From positions 45,111 to 51,611 of the forward strand of contig NZ_JAHZAA010000016.1 of the NCBI RefSeq assembly GCF_019424165.1: 6,501 nucleotides of DNA, in the 5' to 3' direction. Both the position numbers and the translations under genes were made by a program. This document shows positions 1-6,501 of this stretch, in pieces. How positions within the stretch are numbered: the stretch's first letter is position 1; the number at the start of each line of letters is the position of its first letter. The DNA is from Desulfovibrio sp. Its GTDB lineage: Bacteria > Desulfobacterota > Desulfovibrionia > Desulfovibrionales > Desulfovibrionaceae. The notes beneath the pieces were generated by a model, which was given only the letters and a program-made list of their open reading frames with translations, was not told the DNA's origin and made no database searches.

Positions 1-3000
1 AAAAAGACATCAGTCTTCGGGCCAGCAATGCAAAAAGTGGCTTGTCTTTCGGTACGCCGCGGTTCATCTGGAATGAAAAGTGTACTGAAGTGGTGGTTTC
101 CGTTCCGGTCATGTCTCTGCCGGGCGAAAATTCCTCCGCTGTGCTGCGCGTGCAAGGTCTGCCCGACTTTATTGAGAAGAATGGCAAGCGTACTGTCCGG
201 CCCGGAAAAGCCAATAGAGAAAATGTGGAGGCGCTGTTTGCGGTAGTTGGGCGTGACCGCATCATGAATGTTCAGAGTGTGACCGTAAAAACAGCCTACG
301 GTCGAGGTCTTGAAAAAGAATATCACCTGATTGTGAAAACCAGCCTGCGCATGCTGCCTTCTGAACTGTTACATCACCTTGAGGTGATTCAGTTGCCCGA
401 AAAAATAACCCCGGAAGCCGGGCAGGAGGCTGACTGGACAAAAATGCCCGCCATCAGCGCCAATGACATCAAACGGGGGAAAAAGCTGCAACCGGATCTT
501 CTTCAGCCTGCGGACGAAGCTTCCGATACCATCGCATTACGCATACCGGCTGGCGCGGGGCGCGGTCTGCTGGCATCCGTAAAAAAAGGTCTTATCTCCA
601 TAGGGGGGATGTCGCTTACGGAGGCACGCCGTTTCATTCTTACCACGCCCCCTTTGGGAGCTGAACTGAACTTTCTTCAGCCCGGCAACATAATTACGCT
701 CAGCGGCGATAAAAAACTTGATATTTATGCCGTAGGCCTGACTGGGATACAGTGGCGGGCCGAGCGGGTGCGTGATCCGTTTCTGGCCCTCCTGGCCAAA
801 GATTCCGGATTTGAAGAAAATACGGCGGACTTTACCGTCATGAGTGATGCGGTTCAGGGTCATCTGGATATGCGCGGCTTTGGCGATGCAAAGGCGCCGG
901 GCGAATCCTTTTTTGGCGTTCTGGATCTCGCGCCTCTTTTGCGCGGCCCGGACGGCCCGAAACACGGTCTTATGCGTATGACTGTCACCGGGCACAATGC
1001 AGACAGGCAGGTAGCCGAAGTTTCGCGCCTGTTGCTTGTTACTGATATGGGGCTGAACGTAAAAACAGCCTCTGACGGCACTCGTGCGGTATTTGTGCAG
1101 AATCTGGCTACAGGCAAATCCGTGGCCAATGCTGAAGTGCGCCTTTTAGGGGCCAATGGGCTGCCTGTATGCAGTGCATTTACCAACGCGCAGGGCAGGG
1201 CGGACCTGCCGTCAGCCGTGGGGCTGGAGCGTGAAAAACGGCCTGTGGCTGTAGTGGCGCTGGCCGCTGCTTCCGGTGGACAGGATATGGCCTGGCTTTC
1301 TCTTGACGACAACGCCCGCAATGTGGACTACAGCAATTTTTCCGTGTCCGGGCGTCATGCCGCTGGTAATGGGCTTATAGCTTCTGCCTTCAGCCAGCGT
1401 GGCCTGTATCTGCCCGGAGAAAAACTGCATTTCGGCTGCATTGTACGCCGGTTCGACTGGCAGCCTTTGCCGGCGGAACTGCCTCTGGAGGCGGTGCTTG
1501 TCAGCCCCACTGGTGCCGAGGTCATGCGCCGTCCGTTCACCTTGGGGGCTGAGGGCTTGCAGAATTTTGCCTGGAACAGCACCGAAGACGCCGCCGTGGG
1601 GCAGTATCGTCTGGACATTCGTCTGGCATCGGGCAAGCCCGGTTCCGGCTCAAGCGGTCCGGTGCTCGGCGGAACATCCACCCGAATTGAGGAGTTCCAG
1701 CCTGACACCCTGGCCCTGTCCACTTCTTTTGAGCCAGGAATTCCCAAGGGCTGGATCCGCACGGGCGTGGGGGCTTCTCCTGCCGTGGCCGTCGCCAGAC
1801 TGGACAATCTTTATGGTGAACCTGCGGCCAATCATCGCATCCGCACGGCATTTCATGCCCGCAAGGGGATGCTGCGCTTTCCGGGATACGAAGAGTACGT
1901 TTTTTATGATGCTTCACCTTCCGGCGCGCAGGATCAGTATATGGATCTGCCTGAGGCCTTTACCAGCAGCAAGGGAATTGCCCGTTTGCCTCTTCCTCTC
2001 GACAGGCTTCAGGGGAACACTTTTTACGGCACCCTGATGATTGACGGCTTTGAGCCTGAGGGCGGCAGGGCGGTGACCCGTCAGATGTCGGCCCTGTTTT
2101 CTCCTTTGGAGGTGGCTCTTGGCTACAAAGGAGAAGAGCAGGCCAACAATCTGGAATATGTGCCACAACACTCCCGTGCCTTGCTGCGTCTTGTGGCGAT
2201 CAACAATGATCTTGCACCGGTTGCCCTGCGTGGCGCCGAGATTGTGTTTTCGACCCGCCGCTACGTCAATAGCCTGGTTACAGACGCCCGGGGTGAATAC
2301 TATTATGACGCCACCCCCGTGGATACGGAAATAAAACGGCAGACTGTGAACCTTGAGCCGCAGGGTTTGTCCTGGGCCATGCCCACATCCGAGGCCGGTG
2401 ACTTTCTTGTGACCGTACGTCAGGCAAACGGCAGCATACTGGCGCTTATTCCGTATTCTGTGGCAGGCGACAGGCTGGCGGATCCGGCCGGGCTTTCCAC
2501 CGGCTCGCTGGCAAAGGGCAACCTGCGGCTCAAGCTTGAAAAAGAGCATTACCAACCCGGCGAAACCATAAAAATGCGTCTTTCCACGCCTTACTCGGGG
2601 ACTGGGCTCATTACTATTGAAAGAGAAAATGTGCTGACGCATGCGTGGTTTACGGCGCAGGCCGGAGAAAGCGTGCAGGAGATACAGATTCCCGAGCAGT
2701 TTGAGGGGCGCGGCTATGTCAACGTGTCCTTTGTCCGCTCTTTGGATTCAGAGGCTGTGTATATGAATCCCCATACATATGGGATGGCGCCTTTTACTGT
2801 CGGCATGAGCCGACGTGACATGGGTTTGAAAATCACAGCCCCCGAACGGGTGTTACCCGGCGAAAAGGTAACAGTGCGTCTGACATCACGCGTACCCGGA
2901 AAAGCTGTGCTTTTTGCGGTTGATGAGGGCGTGTTGCAGATCACCGGCTTTGCCACGCCGGATCCATTGCGTGAACTGCTCGGAGACCGCGCTCTTGACG

Positions 3001-5138
3001 TATCCACCATGCAGGCTTTTGATCTTCTTATGCCTGACCATGCACGACTGCAGGGGCGTATTCCCGGCTTCGGCGGCGATATGGCCGGTGCTGGGGGACG
3101 CTTTCTCAATCCGTTCAAAAGGCGTGGCGAGCCACCGTTTGCTTTCTGGCAGGAAGTAAGCGCGGTCAGCGCTGAGGGAACAGAAATCAGCTTTGATGTG
3201 CCGGCGTATGTGAGTGGCCGTATTCGGATTATGGCCGTTGGCAGCACTTCGGTCCACGATGGCCGGTCCACTGCCGGAAGCGCCCGTGCGGATATGGAAG
3301 TGCGGGGTTCGCTTATCTTGAAGCCCCTTCTGCCTTTGGCCGTGGTGCCGGGTGATGAATTTGACGCCGCGCTGGTCATAGCCAATACGGTAGAGGGCAG
3401 CGGCAAGGATGCCAGGGTGGCCGTAACAATGGAATGCGGACCGGAGCTGGTTTTTTTGAACGGTCAGAAGCCACAGCCGATTGCCGTTAATGAAAATGGC
3501 GAGGCAGTATTGCATTTTCGCATGCGGGCGCAGGATGTTCTGGGTTCCGCCGAGGTCCGTTTTACCGCTTCGCTGGAAGGAAAGGAAAAAGCGGGCAGCA
3601 GTATACGCAGGCAGAGCCTCTCTGTGCGTCCGCCCGCACCACGGGTTCGTACTGAGCAGGTTGTTGCTCTTGCCGGTGATATGGACGTACCCGTAAATCG
3701 CGATCTTTACCCTTATGAGGCCCAGGGACAGGCCACGGTATCGGCCCTGCCTGTTCTTGGTTTGCGTTCATTGCTGGCCCGTCTGGATACCTATCCTTAC
3801 GGCTGCACTGAACAGCTTATCAGCCGGGCCATGCCGTATGTGGCTCTTCTTGCCGCGCCGGAACTGCGCAAGCAGGCGCTTAGCAGCCCGCGAACTTCTT
3901 CGGAAACGCTTGCCAAACGGGGCAATGCCGTTATCAGCGCCGCACTGGACACCATACGCAGTAACTTCCGCTATTATGAAGGAGTAAGCCTCTGGCCAGC
4001 ATCCTCGGCCAATGACTTTGTTACCGCCTATGCCGGAGATTTTCTGCTCACCCTGCGGGAAAGCGGCGTTGTCGCGCCTGAAGGACTGACAAGGAATATC
4101 CTTGATTCGCTCGAGAACACGGTACGGCGTTCTCCGGTTGATGCAAATGATGGGCGTATCAAAGTCTATGGCGCATGGGTTCTGCTGCGTGACGGGCGCA
4201 TCATGACGCAGGAAGTGGAGCGTCTGGAGCAGTGGTTCAAGGAAAATACCGATGGATGGGAACGTGACCTTGTGGCCGTGCTGTTGGCTGACTGCTATGA
4301 CATGCTGCGTTTGAAGCGTCGCGCAGAGCAACTGATGCCTTCGGCGTTCGTTGCGGCAACAGGCGATTCTATGCTGGGGCAGGGCGCGGCTGCGGCCTTG
4401 CATGCGACTGTGGTTTTGCGGCATTTTCCTGAAAAGCGCCAGCAGGTGAATACGGACGTTCTGCTGGATGAAGCCTTCAATACCGCTGCAACCACAGTGG
4501 ATATGGGACTTATATCCCGCGCTCTGGTCATGTTGGCGGGACAGGAGGCATCGCCTCCCGAAGGAATTTCCCTGACTTGCACGAGCTATGCACAGGGATT
4601 TTCCGCGCTGGAGCCGCAGGACAGCATGCGGGCATCGGTTCTCACTCTTGATGCTCCGGGCTGCCTCAATTACCGGGCAAGCGTACCCAGGGGCGACAAG
4701 GGTTGGAATTTGCATGTGGCGGCCGAAGGTTTTGAACGGAAGCCGCTTACGCCCGCTTCCAATGGTCTTGAATTGCAGCGACGCTATGTCAACAGCAATG
4801 GAGAGGCCGTCACCAGCGCCAGGCTTGGCGATGTGCTCACTGTGGAGTTGAGTCTGCGCTCTCCTGCTGCATACGCCAATGTGGTCGTGCCGGGCGGATT
4901 TGAGGCTGTGCTGGAAAAATCTGGGGCCACGGAATCGCAGGAAGGGCTCATACGGCATGAGCGGCGTGAGGACAGAGGAATCTTTTTTGTAAACACGGGA
5001 CCACAGGTACGCACTTTTACCTATAAGGTCAGGGCCGCCACGCGCGGGCGTTTTGTATTGCCCTCAGCCATGGCTGAGGCCATGTACGAGCCTGCTACCA
5101 ATGCCCGCCTGGGCGGTGGATACGTGAATATTGAATAA
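1..5138 (+). CDS. Bacterial alpha-2-macroglobulin with thioester motif (5' end cut by window)
   Basis: This encodes a large protease-trapping protein of the bacterial A2M family (E. coli YfhM/ECAM type), which acts in the periplasm and binds attacking proteases through a reactive thioester. The frame is open from base 3 to the TAA at 5136-5138, giving 1711 visible residues; numbering below counts from base 3. An in-frame TTG at 42 is not the start, because coding-like sequence continues upstream of it and no signal peptide follows it. Recognisable parts are an MG1-like region (about 345-440), MG2 with RGLYLPGEKLHF (about 455-545, motif near 466), later MG domains with HYQPGETIKMRLS (about 842-885), a bait-region domain with LFAVDEGVLQ (about 940-980), a Gly-rich stretch (1020-1045), an A2M domain (about 1046-1140), a thioester domain with YPYGCTEQ (Cys1268, Gln1271) and a C-terminal domain ending near AEAMYEP. 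E. coli YfhM is about 1650 residues, so this one is somewhat longer. Domain edges are estimates by eye. The signal peptide or lipobox must lie upstream. The partner gene pbpC follows. Confidence 0.95.
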   Translation, partial: KDISLRASNAKSGLSFGTPRFIWNEKCTEVVVSVPVMSLPGENSSAVLRVQGLPDFIEKNGKRTVRPGKANRENVEALFAVVGRDRIMNVQSVTVKTAYGRGLEKEYHLIVKTSLRMLPSELLHHLEVIQLPEKITPEAGQEADWTKMPAISANDIKRGKKLQPDLLQPADEASDTIALRIPAGAGRGLLASVKKGLISIGGMSLTEARRFILTTPPLGAELNFLQPGNIITLSGDKKLDIYAVGLTGIQWRAERVRDPFLALLAKDSGFEENTADFTVMSDAVQGHLDMRGFGDAKAPGESFFGVLDLAPLLRGPDGPKHGLMRMTVTGHNADRQVAEVSRLLLVTDMGLNVKTASDGTRAVFVQNLATGKSVANAEVRLLGANGLPVCSAFTNAQGRADLPSAVGLEREKRPVAVVALAAASGGQDMAWLSLDDNARNVDYSNFSVSGRHAAGNGLIASAFSQRGLYLPGEKLHFGCIVRRFDWQPLPAELPLEAVLVSPTGAEVMRRPFTLGAEGLQNFAWNSTEDAAVGQYRLDIRLASGKPGSGSSGPVLGGTSTRIEEFQPDTLALSTSFEPGIPKGWIRTGVGASPAVAVARLDNLYGEPAANHRIRTAFHARKGMLRFPGYEEYVFYDASPSGAQDQYMDLPEAFTSSKGIARLPLPLDRLQGNTFYGTLMIDGFEPEGGRAVTRQMSALFSPLEVALGYKGEEQANNLEYVPQHSRALLRLVAINNDLAPVALRGAEIVFSTRRYVNSLVTDARGEYYYDATPVDTEIKRQTVNLEPQGLSWAMPTSEAGDFLVTVRQANGSILALIPYSVAGDRLADPAGLSTGSLAKGNLRLKLEKEHYQPGETIKMRLSTPYSGTGLITIERENVLTHAWFTAQAGESVQEIQIPEQFEGRGYVNVSFVRSLDSEAVYMNPHTYGMAPFTVGMSRRDMGLKITAPERVLPGEKVTVRLTSRVPGKAVLFAVDEGVLQITGFATPDPLRELLGDRALDVSTMQAFDLLMPDHARLQGRIPGFGGDMAGAGGRFLNPFKRRGEPPFAFWQEVSAVSAEGTEISFDVPAYVSGRIRIMAVGSTSVHDGRSTAGSARADMEVRGSLILKPLLPLAVVPGDEFDAALVIANTVEGSGKDARVAVTMECGPELVFLNGQKPQPIAVNENGEAVLHFRMRAQDVLGSAEVRFTASLEGKEKAGSSIRRQSLSVRPPAPRVRTEQVVALAGDMDVPVNRDLYPYEAQGQATVSALPVLGLRSLLARLDTYPYGCTEQLISRAMPYVALLAAPELRKQALSSPRTSSETLAKRGNAVISAALDTIRSNFRYYEGVSLWPASSANDFVTAYAGDFLLTLRESGVVAPEGLTRNILDSLENTVRRSPVDANDGRIKVYGAWVLLRDGRIMTQEVERLEQWFKENTDGWERDLVAVLLADCYDMLRLKRRAEQLMPSAFVAATGDSMLGQGAAAALHATVVLRHFPEKRQQVNTDVLLDEAFNTAATTVDMGLISRALVMLAGQEASPPEGISLTCTSYAQGFSALEPQDSMRASVLTLDAPGCLNYRASVPRGDKGWNLHVAAEGFERKPLTPASNGLELQRRYVNSNGEAVTSARLGDVLTVELSLRSPAAYANVVVPGGFEAVLEKSGATESQEGLIRHERREDRGIFFVNTGPQVRTFTYKVRAATRGRFVLPSAMAEAMYEPATNARLGGGYVNIE
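3060..3137 (+). other. Candidate bait region of the A2M
   Basis: Visible residues 1020-1045 form a Gly-rich, low-complexity stretch (GFGGDMAGAGG) followed by a basic patch (FKRRGEPP). It lies between the bait-region domain (VDEGVLQ, TPDP) and the A2M domain (FWQEVSAVSAEG). In this family the bait is an exposed loop at this position; its cleavage by a protease triggers the conformational change that activates the thioester. The Lys-Arg-Arg at 3117-3125 would suit trypsin-like proteases. The assignment rests on position and composition only. Confidence 0.5.
3804..3815 (+). other. Thioester motif CTEQ of the A2M
   Basis: The codons TGC ACT GAA CAG encode Cys-Thr-Glu-Gln within YPYGCTEQ. In thioester-containing A2M and complement proteins, the Cys and Gln side chains form an internal thioester that attacks nucleophiles on the trapped protease. 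Both residues are present, so this belongs to the thioester-bearing class and not to the thioester-less YfaS-like class. A helical stretch with a W-P followed by NDFVTAYAGDFLL (around 3990-4050) is also typical of the thioester domain. Confidence 0.9.
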
Positions 5139-5164
5139 ACCTTCAACTGGCTGCATGCCTGAAA

Positions 5165-5218
5165 ATTGTTCTCTGCCCGACACGGACTGTTCTCAAAACC
5201 GTGCCGGGCAGAGACAAT
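5165..5218 (+). terminator. Strong imperfect hairpin after the A2M stop; possible terminator or 3'-end stem
   Basis: Arms 5165-5185 and 5199-5218 pair with 19 Watson-Crick pairs, one A-C mismatch (5180/5204) and one bulged T (5170), enclosing a 13-base loop (5186-5198). The core arm is CTCTGCCCGACACGG. The stem begins 27 bases after the A2M stop, where a terminator would sit. However, no T-run follows on the plus strand (the next bases are AAACGC), so this is not a classic intrinsic terminator. On the minus strand four T follow the stem. It may instead protect the 3' end of the A2M message or attenuate read-through into pbpC. Confidence 0.45.
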
Positions 5219-5433
5219 AAACGCAGGCGGCCTTTTGGGGCAGCCCCTCAAGAATCTGTATTCCTGTTCCCCCTCCTGTTTGAAATGACGAATACCCTGG
5301 GCCAGGCGAATCGTTTTTCGGGAGCACAGGAGTGTAAAAAATCTGCCTTGTTAAAAATGTGCCGCGACCAGGATCATGCAGAAAAAAGAAATTAGAAACA
5401 GATCCGCGATGATGTTACCCCCTACCAGGGACC

Positions 5434-5439
5434 AGAAGG
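5434..5439 (+). promoter_or_regulatory. Ribosome binding site of pbpC
   Basis: AGAAGG lies 8 bases before the ATG at 5448. It is the best Shine-Dalgarno match among the in-frame start candidates. The ATG at 5376 has AGGA only 2 bases upstream, which is too close. The ATGs at 5409, 5412 and 5475 have no clear site. This is the reason for choosing 5448 as the start. Confidence 0.55.
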
Positions 5440-5447
5440 CATTCGCT

Positions 5448-6501
5448 ATGCCTGCAGGCTCGTGTGCATCCGGCATGCGCCGGGTCGGGTGCGGTTTTTG
5501 GCGGATAATCCGTTCGGTACGCTGGCATGTTGCCTTGCCGATTGTGGTCCTGGGGGCGGGTTTGCTCTGGTTGCATTATGCCCCGTGCAAACACCCCCTG
5601 GACAGTATCAGCTTTTCGCGCGTGGTGTATGACGGCAAAGGTGGCCTCATGCGCCTGAGTCTTTCCAAAGATCAAAAATACCGTATACGTACGCGCCTGT
5701 CAGATATCCCGGCCGCCGCCGTGGACTCCGTTTTGCGCTATGAAGACCGTTACTATTGGCAGCATCCGGGGGTTAATGTTCTGGCGCTTGTGCGCGCCGG
5801 GTTTGGTCTGTTGGCAGGGCAACGCATTATGGGGGGGTCCACCATCACTATGCAGGTGGCGCGGCTGGCACACGGTCTGGAGACGGGGAAGATCGGCGCA
5901 AAGCTGCGACAAATCGTTCTGGCCCTGCAACTCGAATGGCATTTCAGCAAGGAAGAGATACTTGAAGCCTACTTCAACCTTGCGCCTTACGGGGGCAATG
6001 TGGAAGGTATCGGGGCTGCGGCAATGGTGTATTTTCACAAAACTCCTGAGCAGTTGACCTCCGGCGAAAGCACTGCCCTTATGCTGGTGCCGCAAAATCC
6101 TGTGCGGAGGCGGCCTGCCGGGGATAATACACATTTTATGGCCGCATTCAGCCGTCTAGAGGCTGCCTGGCATGGTCGTCAGGAACACGCGCCCCTGCGC
6201 GTATATGGCCCCGAGAATCTGCCTTTTACAGCGCCCCATTTGAGCACCGAGCTTTTGCAGCAGCCGGATGGCAGTGACAGCCTGCACACCACGCTGGACC
6301 CGGCAAACCAGCGTCGTCTTGAGCGGCAATTGCGCCTGTTTACTGCAAGGCGTCATGATTACGGCCTTGTCAATGGGGCGGCGATGCTGCTCCACTGGCC
6401 CAGCATGGGAGTGCGCGCCCTTGCCGTATATGCAGATTTTGATAATAGCGACATAATGGGGCAGATAGACTGTACCCGGGCGCGACGCTCCCCCGGCTCC
6501 A
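5448..6501 (+). CDS. pbpC: Penicillin-binding protein 1C (3' end cut by window)
   Basis: PBP1C is a bifunctional class A-type peptidoglycan synthase anchored in the inner membrane. Its GT51 domain polymerises lipid II and its transpeptidase domain cross-links the strands. From the ATG at 5448, 351 codons are visible: a basic cytoplasmic tail (residues 1-26, RRVG and RIIRSVRW), one membrane segment (about 27-45, VALPIVVLGAGLLWL), then GT51 with YEDRYYWQHPGVN (catalytic Glu99), GGSTITMQVAR (129-139), KLRQIVLALQLEW, EEILEAYFNLAPYGGNVEG, and ESTALMLVPQNP. A linker leads to the transpeptidase start with YADFDNSDIMGQIDCTRARRSPGS. Ser351, the last full codon, is probably the acyl-enzyme serine of the SxxK motif. 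E. coli PbpC is about 770 residues, so less than half is present. The frame is open back to 5355, so starts at 5376, 5409 or 5412 remain possible. It sits 309 bases after the A2M gene, its usual partner. Gln155 replaces the second GT51 glutamate found in PBP1b. Confidence 0.95.
   Translation, partial: MPAGSCASGMRRVGCGFWRIIRSVRWHVALPIVVLGAGLLWLHYAPCKHPLDSISFSRVVYDGKGGLMRLSLSKDQKYRIRTRLSDIPAAAVDSVLRYEDRYYWQHPGVNVLALVRAGFGLLAGQRIMGGSTITMQVARLAHGLETGKIGAKLRQIVLALQLEWHFSKEEILEAYFNLAPYGGNVEGIGAAAMVYFHKTPEQLTSGESTALMLVPQNPVRRRPAGDNTHFMAAFSRLEAAWHGRQEHAPLRVYGPENLPFTAPHLSTELLQQPDGSDSLHTTLDPANQRRLERQLRLFTARRHDYGLVNGAAMLLHWPSMGVRALAVYADFDNSDIMGQIDCTRARRSPGS

Larger units (their letters stand above)
5139..5447. 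other. Intergenic region between A2M gene and pbpC
   Basis: This 309-base gap has no recognisable gene. It holds a strong hairpin near its left end (5165-5218), a small GGGG-CAG-CCCC hairpin at 5237-5247, and an A-rich stretch at 5381-5400 before pbpC. The best promoter-like boxes are weak: TTGTTA at 5348 with GATCAT at 5372, and TTGAAA at 5280 with no good -10 partner. I therefore do not call a promoter. The length and the hairpin leave open whether pbpC is transcribed only by read-through from the A2M gene or also has its own promoter. Confidence 0.7.

Noticed and set aside
1399..2037. A 212-codon plus-strand open frame overlapping the A2M frame
   Set aside because: It is out of frame with the recognised A2M sequence and its translation is rich in Cys, Pro, Arg and Ser, typical of a shifted reading of the real gene.
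1914..2642. A 242-codon minus-strand open frame
   Set aside because: It is antisense to conserved A2M middle domains, and its translation has no family motif.
3768..4958. A 396-codon minus-strand open frame opposite the A2M gene
   Set aside because: It lies wholly within the recognised A2M thioester and C-terminal domains. Its translation is rich in Arg, His and Cys with no recognisable motif, as expected of an antisense shadow in GC-rich coding DNA.
5348..5377. Promoter-like boxes TTGTTA and GATCAT before pbpC
   Set aside because: The -10 box is a poor match, and such pairs are expected by chance in an A/T-richer spacer, so no promoter was called.
5201..5395. A 64-codon plus-strand open frame in the gap before pbpC
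   Set aside because: Its start lies inside the right arm of the hairpin, there is no good ribosome binding site, and the product shows no motif. It could be a real small protein, but nothing in the sequence supports it.
5415..5675. An 86-codon minus-strand open frame over the start of pbpC
   Set aside because: It is antisense to the tail and membrane segment of pbpC and has no recognisable motif.

Overview
The window holds two large plus-strand genes, both cut by the window edges. Bases 1-5138 are most of a bacterial alpha-2-macroglobulin (A2M), running off the left edge. Bases 5448-6501 are the first half of pbpC, encoding penicillin-binding protein 1C, running off the right edge. This is the known yfhM-pbpC style pairing. 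The A2M is a large, normally periplasmic protease trap, and the PBP1C is an inner-membrane peptidoglycan synthase. The family hypothesis is that they jointly defend the envelope when the outer membrane is breached: one captures invading proteases and the other repairs the wall.

Region by region: (1) 1-5138, A2M. The frame is open to the first bases, so the signal peptide or lipobox and the true start lie upstream. MG1, MG2, later MG domains, a glycine-rich bait-like stretch, the A2M domain, a thioester domain with an intact CTEQ motif, and a typical C-terminal domain are recognisable in order. (2) 5139-5447, a 309-base gap with a strong imperfect hairpin just after the A2M stop and no convincing gene. 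(3) 5448-6501, pbpC: a basic cytoplasmic tail, one membrane segment, a complete GT51 glycosyltransferase domain, and the start of the transpeptidase domain. The window stops on the codon that should encode the acyl-enzyme serine.

The organism is a Gram-negative bacterium with moderately high GC. The sequence style resembles Desulfovibrio-type Desulfobacterota, but that is an impression and not a demonstrated placement. I see no mobile element, CRISPR array, tRNA or rRNA. I do not see an undescribed system. The points most worth checking are the Glu-to-Gln change at the second GT51 catalytic position and the hairpin between the two genes.
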